A stretch of 64,000 nt of DNA, taken from NCBI GenBank assembly GCA_902519465.1, contig CABYJW010000001.1, forward strand, positions 43,162 through 107,161, read 5' to 3'. Origin of the DNA: an uncultured Pelagibacteraceae bacterium (GTDB taxonomy: Bacteria > Pseudomonadota > Alphaproteobacteria > Pelagibacterales > Pelagibacteraceae). Under the pieces are notes generated by a model. That model saw only the letters and a list, made by a program, of their open reading frames with translations. It had not been told where the DNA came from and made no database searches. A program made the position numbers and the translations under genes. Each line of letters opens with the position of its first letter. The first letter of the stretch is position 1. Of the stretch, positions 28,267-39,384 are shown piece after piece.

Positions 28267-30339
28267 CTACAGAACCTCTCTTTTACCAGTATGATTGGCT
28301 TTACTAACGATCCCACTTTCTTCCATTTGGTCAATCATTCTAGCCGCTCTATTATATCCAATTTGCAATTTCCTTTGTAAAAAGCTTGTAGATGCTTTCT
28401 TCTCGTTTTTTACAATTTGAATTGCTGTTTGATATAATTCATCATCTGATTCATTTAAGTTTCCTTCATTAGTCCCACTTTTCTTTTGTTGTGTAATTTC
28501 TTCAATATAATCGGGATTTCCCTGTGCTCTTAGAAAACTAGTAATTTTTTCTATCTCATTTTCTGACATGTATGGACCGTGTATTCTAAATATCTTATTT
28601 GCAGATGACATAAATAGCATGTCACCTTTACCAAGAAGCTGCTCTGCACCCTGTTCCCCCAAAATAGTTTTACTGTCTATCTTCGAACTTACTTGAAATG
28701 AAATCCTAGTAGGGAAATTTGCTTTAATAGTTCCAGTTATGACGTCCACACTCGGTCTTTGGGTTGCCATTATTATATGAATTCCTGCAGCTCTTGCCAT
28801 AGCAGATAGTTTTTGAACACAACTTTCAATTTCCTTTCCAGAAATAAGCATTAAATCCGACATCTCATCTACTACTACAACTATATAAGGCATTTTAATT
28901 TTATGTTTATGATTGTAGCCATCAATATTTCTAACCCCAACCGAACTCATTAGTTTATATCTATTTTCCATTTCCCGTACGGTCCAACTCAAAGCTGCAG
29001 TCGCTTTTTTTGCATCAGTTATAACTGGAGTTAAAAGATGGGGTATTCCCTCATAAGAAGACAATTCTAACATTTTTGGATCAATTAAGATAAATTTGCA
29101 AATATCTGGATTATGTTTAAACAGCAAAGATGAAATAATGGTGTTAATACAGACTGATTTTCCAGATCCAGTTGTTCCAGCAATAAGCAAATGAGGCATA
29201 GATGTTAAATCAGCAATTATTGGAGATCCTGATATACTTTTTCCAAGAGCTATAGGAAGCTTTATATCATTTTTATTAAAATTATCAGATTGTAAAATTT
29301 CTGACAGAACTACTCCATCTCTTTTTTCATTAGGTATTTCTATACCAACAGTATTTTTCCCAGGTATTATTGCGACTCTGGCTGATAAAGAGCTTGTATT
29401 TCTTGCAATATCCTCTGACAAATTTATTATTTTAGATACTTTAATACCAGCGGCAGGTTCAAATTCATATAAACTTACAACAGGACCATTACTTACTTTT
29501 TTAATTTTTCCTTTAATTCCAAAGTCCAAAAGGATTTTTTCAATAAATTCAGTACTTGGGTTTTTAGAATTTAAATTTTTTGATGGTTGTTTTTTTTCTA
29601 ATAATTTAATAGATGGTATTTCAAAAATATTTTTTTTAACATTTGTTGTTTCTGTGCTATTTTTAAATAAAAAAGACTGTTGTTTTGACTCAATATTATT
29701 AGACTCTTTTTCTAAATCAGTTTCAGTAAGAATACTTTTTTCCTCGACAACTCTCTTTTTTTTTAAGGTTTTAATTAAAATATATTTAATATTTATATTT
29801 GAAGCCAAAATAAAGAAAGCTAAAGTGAGAAATAGAAGAAAAATTTTTGATAAATTACTCTCAATGATATGTTCAAATCCATCAAGTAATAAGTAACTTC
29901 TCTCACCAACAAAACCTGAATTTCCATTATCAATCAACCAAAATGAGTTGTTATTTGTAATATACACAAATAAGCATCCAAAAATTATATAGGCAATGGT
30001 ATAAAATAATTTACTTAAAAAGTTATCAATTTTCTTATTAAAGATTAAACTGATCCCCCATGAAAAAATACTTAATGCAATTAAAAACGATATAAGACCA
30101 AAGGATTGAAGAAAAAAATCAGCTGAAATATTTGAGTAAATTTCGAACAAACCTCCTGTGACTTCTTCGTCAATTTTATAAATGAGCGTCTCATTATTTG
30201 GCGAGTAATTAATCAAAGAATATGAAAAAACCCCAAAAACACTGACTAATATGAGACCACATACCTCAACGATCCTTTTTTTAAAAAAGTCTAAAGTATT
30301 GTAATAAATGTCTTTATTCATTTTAAGTATACGAATCAT
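28267..30339 (-). CDS. ftsK: DNA translocase FtsK
   Basis: N-terminal TM domain; PHLLIAGTTGSGKSVCINTIISSLL, FILIDPKMLELSSYEGIPHLL; C-terminal gamma winged helix SFLQRKLQIGYNRAARMIDQMEESGIV. Confidence 0.97.
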   Translation of the reverse strand: MIRILKMNKDIYYNTLDFFKKRIVEVCGLILVSVFGVFSYSLINYSPNNETLIYKIDEEVTGGLFEIYSNISADFFLQSFGLISFLIALSIFSWGISLIFNKKIDNFLSKLFYTIAYIIFGCLFVYITNNNSFWLIDNGNSGFVGERSYLLLDGFEHIIESNLSKIFLLFLTLAFFILASNINIKYILIKTLKKKRVVEEKSILTETDLEKESNNIESKQQSFLFKNSTETTNVKKNIFEIPSIKLLEKKQPSKNLNSKNPSTEFIEKILLDFGIKGKIKKVSNGPVVSLYEFEPAAGIKVSKIINLSEDIARNTSSLSARVAIIPGKNTVGIEIPNEKRDGVVLSEILQSDNFNKNDIKLPIALGKSISGSPIIADLTSMPHLLIAGTTGSGKSVCINTIISSLLFKHNPDICKFILIDPKMLELSSYEGIPHLLTPVITDAKKATAALSWTVREMENRYKLMSSVGVRNIDGYNHKHKIKMPYIVVVVDEMSDLMLISGKEIESCVQKLSAMARAAGIHIIMATQRPSVDVITGTIKANFPTRISFQVSSKIDSKTILGEQGAEQLLGKGDMLFMSSANKIFRIHGPYMSENEIEKITSFLRAQGNPDYIEEITQQKKSGTNEGNLNESDDELYQTAIQIVKNEKKASTSFLQRKLQIGYNRAARMIDQMEESGIVSKANHTGKREVL

Positions 30340-30400
30340 TTTCTTTACTTTGTATCATTATTAAAAAATTGATAAAGTTTTTAAAAAAGATGAAAAAATC

Positions 30401-31408
30401 ATGGAAAAAAACCATCCAAAAGTAAATTTCGGAAAAACAGGTATTTTACTAATAAATTTAGGCACCCCTGACTCAACAAGCTGGTTTGATATTCGAAAAT
30501 ATTTGAAAGAATTCTTGTCTGATAGAAGAGTAATAGAAGTAAATCCATTAATTTGGAAAATAATTCTAAATACGTTCATTTTAACTTTCAGACCTTCAAA
30601 AACGGCAAAAGCGTATAAAAAAATTTGGATGCAAAAAGAAAATATGTCACCATTGAGACATTATACAATCATGCAGACAAAAAAACTTGAAAATAAAATT
30701 GGTAATAAAAATATTATAATAGATTACGCAATGCGCTATGGAAATCCCAGCATCAAAGATAAAATTATAAATTTGCAAAAAAATGGATGTGAAAATTTAA
30801 TAATTTTACCTCTATACCCACAATATGCTGCAGCTACTACAGCAACAGTCTGTGATGAGGTTTACAGATGTTTGATAAAAATGCGATGGCAACCAAGTTT
30901 GCAGATCATACCACACTATGAATCTGAGCCGTTGTATATAAAAGCGTTGGTAAAAACTCTTGATGAAAAAATTTCTAAGTTAAGTTGGAAACCAGATTTA
31001 ATTATAGCCTCTTATCATGGTATACCAAAAAAATATTTTGAAAAGGGAGATCCATATCATTGTTATTGTCAAAAAACTTCTCGCTTAATCAAGGAGAGTT
31101 TTAGCAGCAACATACCAATTCTAACAACTTTCCAATCCAGGTTTGGACCACAGGAATGGTTGACACCTTACACTGATAAAACATTTGAAAAGTTACCTGG
31201 AGAAGGAAAGAAAAATATATTAGTTATTTGCCCAGGTTTTTCCTCAGACTGCGTGGAAACATTGGAAGAAATTTCTATACAAGGCAAGGAGACTTTTTTG
31301 GAAAAGGGTGGAAAAAATTTTGAAACTGTATCTTGTTTAAATGACAACGAAGACCATATTAATCTGCTACAACACCTAATAAATAAATTTCTTATTGAAA
31401 TAAAATGA
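30401..31408 (+). CDS. hemH: Ferrochelatase
   Basis: GILLINLGTPDSTSWFDIRKYLKEFLSDRRVIE, LPLYPQYAAATTATVCDEV, CPGFSSDCVETLEEI. Confidence 0.97.
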   Translation: MEKNHPKVNFGKTGILLINLGTPDSTSWFDIRKYLKEFLSDRRVIEVNPLIWKIILNTFILTFRPSKTAKAYKKIWMQKENMSPLRHYTIMQTKKLENKIGNKNIIIDYAMRYGNPSIKDKIINLQKNGCENLIILPLYPQYAAATTATVCDEVYRCLIKMRWQPSLQIIPHYESEPLYIKALVKTLDEKISKLSWKPDLIIASYHGIPKKYFEKGDPYHCYCQKTSRLIKESFSSNIPILTTFQSRFGPQEWLTPYTDKTFEKLPGEGKKNILVICPGFSSDCVETLEEISIQGKETFLEKGGKNFETVSCLNDNEDHINLLQHLINKFLIEIK

Positions 31409-31839
31409 ATACGTATCTTTTATTTAAGTCATTACATCTGATCGCAGTCATATCTTGGATGGCCGGACTTTTGTATTTGCCAAGAATTTTTGTCTATCAT
31501 GCCGAAACGGTAAATAATAAAGATAAATACGATACGTTTCTAGTAATGGAAAGAAGGTTGCTTATATACATAATGAATCCCTCGATGATCCTTTCATGGA
31601 TATTTGGTTTACTGCTTATACATTCCATTGGCATAAAGAGCTTTGGGGAGTTATGGATGATTGTTAAAATAATTCTAGTGCTGGCTTTAACTTTTTACCA
31701 TTTTTACCTCTTCAATTGTCATAAAAGTTTTTCTGAAAACACCAACTCTCATTCATCTAAGTTTTACAGATTTATTAATGAGGTACCAACTATATTGTTA
31801 ATATTTATAATATTTATTGTGGTTTTTAAGCCTATTTAG
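31405..31839 (+). CDS. hemJ: Protoporphyrinogen oxidase HemJ family (CopD-like membrane protein)
   Basis: [49 protein letters not shown]. Confidence 0.93.
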   Translation: MNTYLLFKSLHLIAVISWMAGLLYLPRIFVYHAETVNNKDKYDTFLVMERRLLIYIMNPSMILSWIFGLLLIHSIGIKSFGELWMIVKIILVLALTFYHFYLFNCHKSFSENTNSHSSKFYRFINEVPTILLIFIIFIVVFKPI

Positions 31840-31901
31840 GCTTGAATAATAATTTTAAATCATTATATTTAAATTACTTACCTAATCAAAAACAAATCAT
31901 T

Positions 31902-33173
31902 ATGAATTTACAAGAACTTAAGCAAAAATCGCCGTCAGAGTTAATTTCTCAAGCAGAAAAACTAGGAATTGAAAACCCTAGCACTTTAAGAAAACAAGAA
32001 ATTCTGTTTTCCATATTAAAGAAATTGGCAGATAAAAAAGAGCAAATTACTGGAGGTGGAGTTTTAGAAGTTTTACAAGATGGCTTTGGCTTTTTAAGAG
32101 CAATAGAGTCTAACTATCTTCCTGGACCCGATGATATTTACGTAAGTCCAAGTCAGATAAGAAAATTTGGATTGAGAACTGGCGACTCCGTAGAGGGTGA
32201 GATAAGAGCGCCTAAAGATGCAGAAAGATATTTTGCTCTTTTAAAAGTAAGCCAAATTAATTTTGAAGACTCTGATAAGGGAAGAAATAAAATTGCATTT
32301 GACAATTTGACCCCGCTATATCCTGATCAACAACTAAAAATGGAAGTTGAAAAAAATACTACAGAAAAAAAACCTGACCAAACAGCAAGATTGATTGATT
32401 TAGTTAGTCCAATTGGAAAGGGTCAAAGATCATTGATTATTTCCCCGCCAAAGGCAGGAAAGACTATAATTTTACAAAATATTGCGAATTCCTTAGAATT
32501 AAATCATCCAGAGTGTTATCTGATGGTTTTATTGATTGATGAAAGACCAGAAGAAGTAACTGATATGCAGAGGACAGTTAAAGGAGAGGTTATAAGTTCT
32601 ACATTTGACGAACCTGCATCGAGGCACGTTGCTGTGGCAGAGATGGTAATAGAAAAAGCCAAAAGGCTAGTTGAACACAAAAAAGATGTGGTCATTCTAT
32701 TAGACTCAATAACACGACTTGGCAGGGCTTATAATGCTGTAGTACCGAGTTCTGGTAAAGTTTTAACTGGAGGTGTAGATGCCAATGCTCTACAGCGTCC
32801 AAAAAGATTTTTTGGAGCAGCTAGAAATGTTGAGCAAGGGGGATCCCTAACAATTATATCGACCGCTCTTGTTGATACAGGTAGTAGAATGGATGAAGTA
32901 ATATTCGAGGAATTTAAAGGCACAGGTAACTCAGAGTTAATACTTGATAGAAAGATTGCAGATAAAAGAATTTACCCAGCTATAGATATAACAAGGTCAG
33001 GCACAAGAAGAGAAGAATTATTATTTAAAAAAGAAGATTTGACCAAAGTGAATGTACTAAGGAGAATTATTAGTCCAATGGGAACTATGGATGGAATAGA
33101 ATTTTTAATGTCGAAATTAAAAAATACAAAAAATAACGCAGATTTTTTTATTTCAATGAACAAACCGGGATAG
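31902..33173 (+). CDS. rho: Transcription termination factor Rho
   Basis: [60 protein letters not shown] at 31902 preferred over upstream TTG. Confidence 0.97.
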   Translation: MNLQELKQKSPSELISQAEKLGIENPSTLRKQEILFSILKKLADKKEQITGGGVLEVLQDGFGFLRAIESNYLPGPDDIYVSPSQIRKFGLRTGDSVEGEIRAPKDAERYFALLKVSQINFEDSDKGRNKIAFDNLTPLYPDQQLKMEVEKNTTEKKPDQTARLIDLVSPIGKGQRSLIISPPKAGKTIILQNIANSLELNHPECYLMVLLIDERPEEVTDMQRTVKGEVISSTFDEPASRHVAVAEMVIEKAKRLVEHKKDVVILLDSITRLGRAYNAVVPSSGKVLTGGVDANALQRPKRFFGAARNVEQGGSLTIISTALVDTGSRMDEVIFEEFKGTGNSELILDRKIADKRIYPAIDITRSGTRREELLFKKEDLTKVNVLRRIISPMGTMDGIEFLMSKLKNTKNNADFFISMNKPG

Positions 33174-33195
33174 CTGCTATTAATTAATTAAGATT

Positions 33196-33885
33196 ATGAT
33201 TTTAAGTATTATAATTCCCGTATATAACGAAGAAAAAACAGTACTTAAATCACTACAATCAGTCAAAGATTTAAATAAAAATTTGTTTCAACATGAAGTA
33301 ATTGTTGTAAACGATGGCTCACAAGATAGCACAAGCAAAATTTTAAACGAGAACAAAAATTTGTATGACAAACTTTTAACAAATGAGACAAATAAGGGTA
33401 AAGGTTTTTCAATTAAAAGAGGAATAATTGAGGCAAAAGGCACACATATAATCTGTCATGATGCAGATTTGGAATATAATCCAAAAGATATTTCAAAATT
33501 TGAAAAAATTTTTGCAGATTTTGATGCCGATGGAGTTTTAGGTTCTAGATTTAATTATTCTGATTATACAAGATCCCATAATATACTAAATAAATTCGCC
33601 AACCACTTAATTACCTTAACTTTTAATCTTTTGTACAACACAACTTTCACTGATATTTATTCATGCTATTTTGCATTTAAAAAAGAACTCATAGATCCCA
33701 ATTTACTTCAAACATCTGGATTCGAACAACACGCAGAAATACTTTGCAAAGTTGTAAAAAGTGGAAAAAAATTTTATGAAGTTCCAATAAATTACAGTGG
33801 TAGATCATACTCCGAAGGAAAGAAAATCAGGCCTTACCACTTTTTTTCTGTTATATATCAAATTTTTTTAAGACGTTTTATTTAA
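33196..33885 (+). CDS. Glycosyltransferase family 2 protein
   Basis: LSIIIPVYNEEKTVLKSLQSV, EVIVVNDGSQDSTSKIL, HDADLEYNP. Confidence 0.93.
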   Translation: MILSIIIPVYNEEKTVLKSLQSVKDLNKNLFQHEVIVVNDGSQDSTSKILNENKNLYDKLLTNETNKGKGFSIKRGIIEAKGTHIICHDADLEYNPKDISKFEKIFADFDADGVLGSRFNYSDYTRSHNILNKFANHLITLTFNLLYNTTFTDIYSCYFAFKKELIDPNLLQTSGFEQHAEILCKVVKSGKKFYEVPINYSGRSYSEGKKIRPYHFFSVIYQIFLRRFI

Positions 33886-35061
33886 AATATTTAAATTATA
33901 TAATGAAAAGAAACCCAGAAGAAGATTGAGAGACTCCACAACTCTATTGGCACTTGTTTCTAAATGATAATTTATATCATACGGTGTTGAGAAATAAATT
34001 ATCAGTAATAAAGCTAAATATGAGCTAAATAATAAAATTACAAAATAAAATAATTTCTTATTAAAATTAAAATAAAATGAAAAAGCAAAGAATAGTAAAG
34101 CAATAATTACTTTTTCATTTGATACTATTAGATATTGAAAGAAAAGTAAAAAATTTTCTAAAACAAATAATCTTTCAAATAAATTTTCATTTAATAAACT
34201 AAAAGTAAAGTCTGTATTTGAAATACCGTTTTTGTAACAAAATATTTTCCAAACTATGAAAGGTATAAAAGAAAAACAAAGTATTAATAGTCTACTTAAA
34301 TTAAAAAGTAATTTTTTTTCAAAAAGACTTACAAATGAAGCAGTAAGTAAGATTAATACCAATAATGCAAATCCTTCATTTTTTAATAATGAAAGACAAA
34401 CGCAAAACAAAAATGTTGAAAAAATAAAAATCGGATTATTATTTTCATTTTTTCTAGAAAAAAATATTTCATATATACAATATGCTGAAGTAATAAAATA
34501 AATAGCTACCAACCCATCAATTCCACCATCATACAAATGTGTGCCTAAAAAAAATATTATTAAAGATAATAAAATTAAGTATTTCTTTTTATCAATATGG
34601 CTAGATAAAAAAATTAGTGGGGCGAGATAAAAAAATGTATAGGCACTTTTGGGGAATACTTCATGCCAATAACCACTTAAAAAAGCAAAAGAGGCTGAAA
34701 AAGCATGAGGAAATAATGGATAATCGTTATGGCTAAAAACTGCATAGTTATCTGCCACAGAATAAAGTGATTGATCGAAAAAAATTCTTTTTGCATGAAA
34801 TAAGTATAAACTTCTAAGATCCCAACCTTCTGCAGCAGTACCCAAACAAATTAAAACTATTAATAAAAAATAAATTTTTAGTGATAAATTATTTTTAAAA
34901 TTTTTTGTGTAAAAATATATAATTGATATAAAAAATAAAATTATATTAATTTTTAAAATTAAATTAAAAAAACCCAAACTCATAAAAAAATAATTACTAA
35001 GAATTAGCAACAAAAGGATTATTGAGATTTTATTATTAAAACTTTTTAATTCTATGGGCAT
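33868..35061 (-). CDS. Polytopic membrane protein, possible GT-C-type glycosyltransferase
   Basis: 397 aa, many TM helices; extracytoplasmic-loop-like GWDLRSLYLFHAKRIFFDQ...SHNDYPLFPHAF. Confidence 0.6.
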   Translation of the reverse strand: MPIELKSFNNKISIILLLLILSNYFFMSLGFFNLILKINIILFFISIIYFYTKNFKNNLSLKIYFLLIVLICLGTAAEGWDLRSLYLFHAKRIFFDQSLYSVADNYAVFSHNDYPLFPHAFSASFAFLSGYWHEVFPKSAYTFFYLAPLIFLSSHIDKKKYLILLSLIIFFLGTHLYDGGIDGLVAIYFITSAYCIYEIFFSRKNENNNPIFIFSTFLFCVCLSLLKNEGFALLVLILLTASFVSLFEKKLLFNLSRLLILCFSFIPFIVWKIFCYKNGISNTDFTFSLLNENLFERLFVLENFLLFFQYLIVSNEKVIIALLFFAFSFYFNFNKKLFYFVILLFSSYLALLLIIYFSTPYDINYHLETSANRVVESLNLLLGFFSLYNLNILNKTS

Positions 35062-35432
35062 TTTTGTAGTTCTATGTATTGTCCTTTAAATATACTTTCA
35101 CAATTTTGATTTTCTTCTAAAGACACCAAGATATATTTTGATTTAGGATCAAATCTGATTGGATAATTTAATTCAATAACTCTTTGAAAAAAATACATTT
35201 CATTTCTTAATTTTGTACTTAAGTTAAATTTATTTATATTGTTTAAAATTAGTATTTTTCTAGTTTCAATTATTCTCTCAGGCAAAATATAGGACAAATA
35301 AGAATTTTTTTTAAAGGGATTACTTAGTATCTGAAGCTTAAAATTGCTTCTTTCACTCCAATAATAAAGAATTTGGAGAATTCCTAGTATAAAAAAAAAA
35401 ATTATTAATTTGTTTTTTTTTAAATAAGTCAT
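35052..35432 (-). CDS. Hypothetical protein with N-terminal TM helix
   Basis: 126-aa ORF overlapping the start of the downstream membrane-protein gene. Confidence 0.6.
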   Translation of the reverse strand: MTYLKKNKLIIFFFILGILQILYYWSERSNFKLQILSNPFKKNSYLSYILPERIIETRKILILNNINKFNLSTKLRNEMYFFQRVIELNYPIRFDPKSKYILVSLEENQNCESIFKGQYIELQKCP

Positions 35433-35481
35433 CTAAAAACTTATATATTATATGATATCAATAATATAAAACCTAGTTAAT

Positions 35482-36816
35482 ATGAATATTTTTGCATTAT
35501 CCTCTGGAAAAGGCCCAAGCGGTATAGCTATAGTTAGAATATCTGGTCCGCAGACGCTCAATATTTGCAAAGCCCTAACAAATGAAAAAAATATTAAATC
35601 AAATGAGATAAATTTATGTAAATTTATAGATCCAAAAAATAAAAAAATCATTGATCCTGAAGCACTACTTTTATGGTTTCCAAAGCCGCACAGTTTCACA
35701 GGAGATGATTTAGCTGAACTACACATACATGGGAGTAATGCAGTAATAACTTATCTTTTAAAGGTCTTATCTGATCAAAAAAATTGTAGATTAGCTGAGC
35801 CTGGTGAATTCACTAAAATTGCCTTTCAAAATAATAAGATTGATTTAGTTAAGGCAGAAAGTATTGGGGATTTAATACATTCCGAAACAGAATTACAGAG
35901 GGAACAAGCAGCAAATTTAGTTCAAGGACATGCATCCAAATATTATGAAAACTTAAGAGAAAAATTAGTTAAATCATTATCGTATATAGAGGCTAAAATA
36001 GACTTTGCAGAAGATGATCTTCCCGGAAGTGTTTTAAAGGAAGTTCAGAAATCAATTAAACAAGTTCACACTGATATTAAACAGATTCTAGAGGACCAAA
36101 AAGTTGGGGAAAAAATAAGAGATGGTTTTAGAATATCTATCATAGGAGACGTTAACGCTGGCAAGTCATCTTTATTAAATCTTCTTTCAAAAAGAGATGC
36201 TGCAATCGTCTCGGAGGAGGAAGGTACCACAAGAGACGTGGTTGAAACCTATTTAAATATAGATGGATATCCTGTTATTTTGGCTGATACTGCGGGTATA
36301 AGAAAAGCTAAAAACAAGGTTGAAAAAGAGGGTATTAAAAGAGCTATTAAAAAAGCAAAAGAAGCTGATTTAACTTTAGTCATGATCGATGTATCAAAAA
36401 AAACAATCAATAGTGACGTTAAAAAATTAATTAATAAAGACTGTATATTAGTTTTTAATAAATCCGATTTAAGTAAAAAAACTCCAAAAAATGAATTTAA
36501 GAATAATGATCAAATTTTAATATCCGTTAAAAATAGTAAAAACATCGATAGGCTCATAAAGACTATAAAAGAGAAGCTAAGTAAAAAATTTATGAAAGCG
36601 AACAATATTTTAGTTACAAGAGAGAGGCATCGAGCAAAACTTAATGCAGCGTTAAAGGAAATAGAAAAATTTTTAAAGAAAGATCAAAAAAAAGAGATAG
36701 AGACAGCTGCAGAAGACCTTAGACTTGCCACAAGACATCTTGGAAGCATAGTAGGTAAGGTTGATGTAGAAGAAATACTGGGATCTATATTCCAGGACTT
36801 TTGTATCGGCAAATAA
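35482..36816 (+). CDS. mnmE: tRNA uridine-5-carboxymethylaminomethyl(34) synthesis GTPase
   Basis: SSGKGPSGIAIVRISGP, GDVNAGKSSLLNLLSKRDAAIVSEEEGTTRDVVE, C-terminal FCIGK. Confidence 0.97.
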   Translation: MNIFALSSGKGPSGIAIVRISGPQTLNICKALTNEKNIKSNEINLCKFIDPKNKKIIDPEALLLWFPKPHSFTGDDLAELHIHGSNAVITYLLKVLSDQKNCRLAEPGEFTKIAFQNNKIDLVKAESIGDLIHSETELQREQAANLVQGHASKYYENLREKLVKSLSYIEAKIDFAEDDLPGSVLKEVQKSIKQVHTDIKQILEDQKVGEKIRDGFRISIIGDVNAGKSSLLNLLSKRDAAIVSEEEGTTRDVVETYLNIDGYPVILADTAGIRKAKNKVEKEGIKRAIKKAKEADLTLVMIDVSKKTINSDVKKLINKDCILVFNKSDLSKKTPKNEFKNNDQILISVKNSKNIDRLIKTIKEKLSKKFMKANNILVTRERHRAKLNAALKEIEKFLKKDQKKEIETAAEDLRLATRHLGSIVGKVDVEEILGSIFQDFCIGK

Positions 36817-36863
36817 CTCATCTTTGAGCTTGTAAAATCATATTTCATCGATACATTCTCTAA

Positions 36864-38735
36864 ATGAACAATAAAATGACCTTTGATGTGGCTGTAATAG
36901 GCGGTGGACACGCTGGATGTGAAGCAGCAGCAGCATCGGCCAGAATGGGCGTAAATACTGGTCTTTTTACACATAAAATAGAGACTATAGGTGAAATGTC
37001 GTGCAATCCGGCCATCGGAGGACTAGGCAAGGGTCACTTGGTTCGAGAAATTGATGCCTTAGATGGTGTCATGGGCGATGTAGCTGACAAATCAGGTATT
37101 CAGTTTAGATTGTTGAATAGAAGTAGAGGTCCTGCAGTTCGAGGACCACGAACTCAATCAGACAGAAAGCTTTACAAGAAATATATGCAGGAGCTATTGT
37201 TCAATTACGAAAATTTAGAGGTGATAGCTGATCCCGTTGTGAAATTCATCTTTGAGAAAGACAAAATTAAAGGCTTCATTTGTCAAAGCGGAAAAGAGGT
37301 AGAGTGTAGTCAGCTAATTCTTACCACAGGAACTTTTTTAAATGGCTTAATACACATAGGGGAAAAACAGATACCAGCTGGCAGATATGATGAAAAACCC
37401 TCTACAGGATTAAGTGAACAATTGGAAAAATTTAACATCAAAATTGGAAGACTTAAAACTGGCACACCTCCACGGTTAGACGGTAGAACTATTAATTATA
37501 AAAATCTTGAAATGCAGCCAGCCGATGAGGAACCGTATTTTTTTTCATTTCTAACTACCAGAGCTATCAATAAACAAATTAGTTGTGGTATGACTTATAC
37601 TAACGACACCGTACATAAAATTATAAGTGATAACATTTCAAGAAGCGCTATGTACTCTGGTAACATCAAAGGGGTAGGTCCGAGATACTGCCCGTCCATT
37701 GAAGACAAAATTGTTAAATTTAAGGAAAAACAAAAACATCAAATTTTCTTAGAACCCGAAGGATTAGATGATCATACAGTTTATCCTAATGGGATTTCGA
37801 CCTCACTACCAGAGGACGTTCAGCTCAAAATATTGGCCAAAATTAAGGGTCTAGAAGACGTTAAAATGGTGAGATCTGGATACGCTATAGAGTACGATTA
37901 TGTCGATCCAAGGGAGCTAAAAGCGAGTCTAGAAGCCAAAAAAATAGACTCTCTTTTTCTTGCGGGTCAAATTAATGGCACAACAGGTTATGAGGAAGCA
38001 GCAGCTCAAGGATTGATAGCAGGAGTTAATGCTGCTCTAAAAATTAAAAAAGGTGAGGAATTTATCTTAGACAGATCTAGTTCATATATTGGAGTTATGA
38101 TAGATGATCTTATCACGAAGGGTGTAACCGAACCTTATAGGATGTTTACCTCAAGGGCTGAATACCGACTTTCATTGAGGGCAGATAATGCAGATCAAAG
38201 GCTCACATCCTTAGGTATAAAAATAAATCTGGTCAAAGATAAACGAAAAAAATTATTTAATGAGAAAAGAAAAAAAATTAATACTCTTGAAATGTCTTTA
38301 TCTAAAAAATTTATAACACCAAATGCTGCCGCGAAGCATTCTATTAAAATTGCAATGGATGGTGTCAAACGATCTGGACTAGATATCTTAGCAATAAAAA
38401 ACGTCACTTTAGATAAGTTAAGAGAAATATGGGCAGAAATACCCCATTATGGACATCATATTGAAGAGCAGGTTGAAATAAACGCTCATTACTCTGGTTA
38501 TCTACCTAGACAAGAGAGTGATATTAAAACTTTTAAAAAAGATGAGAGTTTGTTAATACCAAACGAGATTGATTATGACTCCTTTAGTGGACTGTCTAAT
38601 GAGGTGAAGTCCAAATTGAAACTAATTAGACCAAAGACTTTGGGACAAGCTCTAAGGATCGATGGAATCACTCCTGCAGCTGCAATAATATTGTTGGGAG
38701 CAATAAAAAAGGCAAAAAGCAGAATATCAGCCTAG
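36864..38735 (+). CDS. mnmG: tRNA uridine-5-carboxymethylaminomethyl(34) synthesis enzyme
   Basis: [62 protein letters not shown]. Confidence 0.98.
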   Translation: MNNKMTFDVAVIGGGHAGCEAAAASARMGVNTGLFTHKIETIGEMSCNPAIGGLGKGHLVREIDALDGVMGDVADKSGIQFRLLNRSRGPAVRGPRTQSDRKLYKKYMQELLFNYENLEVIADPVVKFIFEKDKIKGFICQSGKEVECSQLILTTGTFLNGLIHIGEKQIPAGRYDEKPSTGLSEQLEKFNIKIGRLKTGTPPRLDGRTINYKNLEMQPADEEPYFFSFLTTRAINKQISCGMTYTNDTVHKIISDNISRSAMYSGNIKGVGPRYCPSIEDKIVKFKEKQKHQIFLEPEGLDDHTVYPNGISTSLPEDVQLKILAKIKGLEDVKMVRSGYAIEYDYVDPRELKASLEAKKIDSLFLAGQINGTTGYEEAAAQGLIAGVNAALKIKKGEEFILDRSSSYIGVMIDDLITKGVTEPYRMFTSRAEYRLSLRADNADQRLTSLGIKINLVKDKRKKLFNEKRKKINTLEMSLSKKFITPNAAAKHSIKIAMDGVKRSGLDILAIKNVTLDKLREIWAEIPHYGHHIEEQVEINAHYSGYLPRQESDIKTFKKDESLLIPNEIDYDSFSGLSNEVKSKLKLIRPKTLGQALRIDGITPAAAIILLGAIKKAKSRISA

Positions 38736-38742
38736 AATCCTT

Positions 38743-39381
38743 ATGAATTCTAGTGAATTTAATTCTAAATCAAAGTTATTTTTGTCTAAAAGTCTCAATT
38801 TCAGCGATAATAAAATTAAACTCATTGAAATCTACGTTAAAGAAGTTCTAAATTATAATAAAAAGTACAATTTGATCTCAAAAAGTTCAGAAAAAGATAT
38901 TTGGAACAGGCACGTCCTGGATTCTGCTCAGCTTGTTAATTATATAGACCATAAAAATTTTAATAGTTTATCTGACCTTGGTACAGGTGGGGGGTTTCCT
39001 GGAATTATATTATCTATCTTTTTTAATGATATTCTCAAGTTTCACGTGAAACTTTATGATAAATCAAAGGTTAAAGTAAAATTTATTAAATATATTATAA
39101 ACAAAATAAATTTGAGAAATGTTGATATATACGATAATGATTATCAATCTCATATAATAGATACAGAATATATTGTTTGTCGCGCCTTTAAAAAATTGCC
39201 TGAAATACTGAGAATTTCACGTGAAACTCATAAAAAACCTCACAAACTTATCGTGATGCTTGGAAAGAGTGCACAGGACGAGATAAATAAAGCTTCAAAG
39301 GGTTTAATTTATAAGTATAAACTAGTTAATAGCATTACTAGTAGTGATTCTAAAATTTTACTGGTGGATGTACAAAAATAA
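38743..39381 (+). CDS. rsmG: 16S rRNA (guanine(527)-N(7))-methyltransferase
   Basis: KYNLISKSSEKDIWNRHVLDSAQLVNYI, LSDLGTGGGFPGIILSIFF. Confidence 0.95.
   Translation: MNSSEFNSKSKLFLSKSLNFSDNKIKLIEIYVKEVLNYNKKYNLISKSSEKDIWNRHVLDSAQLVNYIDHKNFNSLSDLGTGGGFPGIILSIFFNDILKFHVKLYDKSKVKVKFIKYIINKINLRNVDIYDNDYQSHIIDTEYIVCRAFKKLPEILRISRETHKKPHKLIVMLGKSAQDEINKASKGLIYKYKLVNSITSSDSKILLVDVQK
39039..39052. promoter_or_regulatory. parS site 1 (inside rsmG)
   Basis: GTTTCACGTGAAAC is an exact match to the core of the consensus parS TGTTTCACGTGAAACA; upstream of parAB. Confidence 0.9.
39214..39227. promoter_or_regulatory. parS site 2 (inside rsmG)
   Basis: ATTTCACGTGAAAC with the full 12-bp palindrome TTTCACGTGAAA (39215-39226), 175 bp centre-to-centre from site 1. 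Confidence 0.85.
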
Positions 39382-39384
39382 ATT

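Noticed and set aside
36684-36974. 96-aa minus-strand ORF across the mnmE/mnmG junction
   Set aside because: Overlaps two well-supported genes on the opposite strand; no family resemblance or start-site support.
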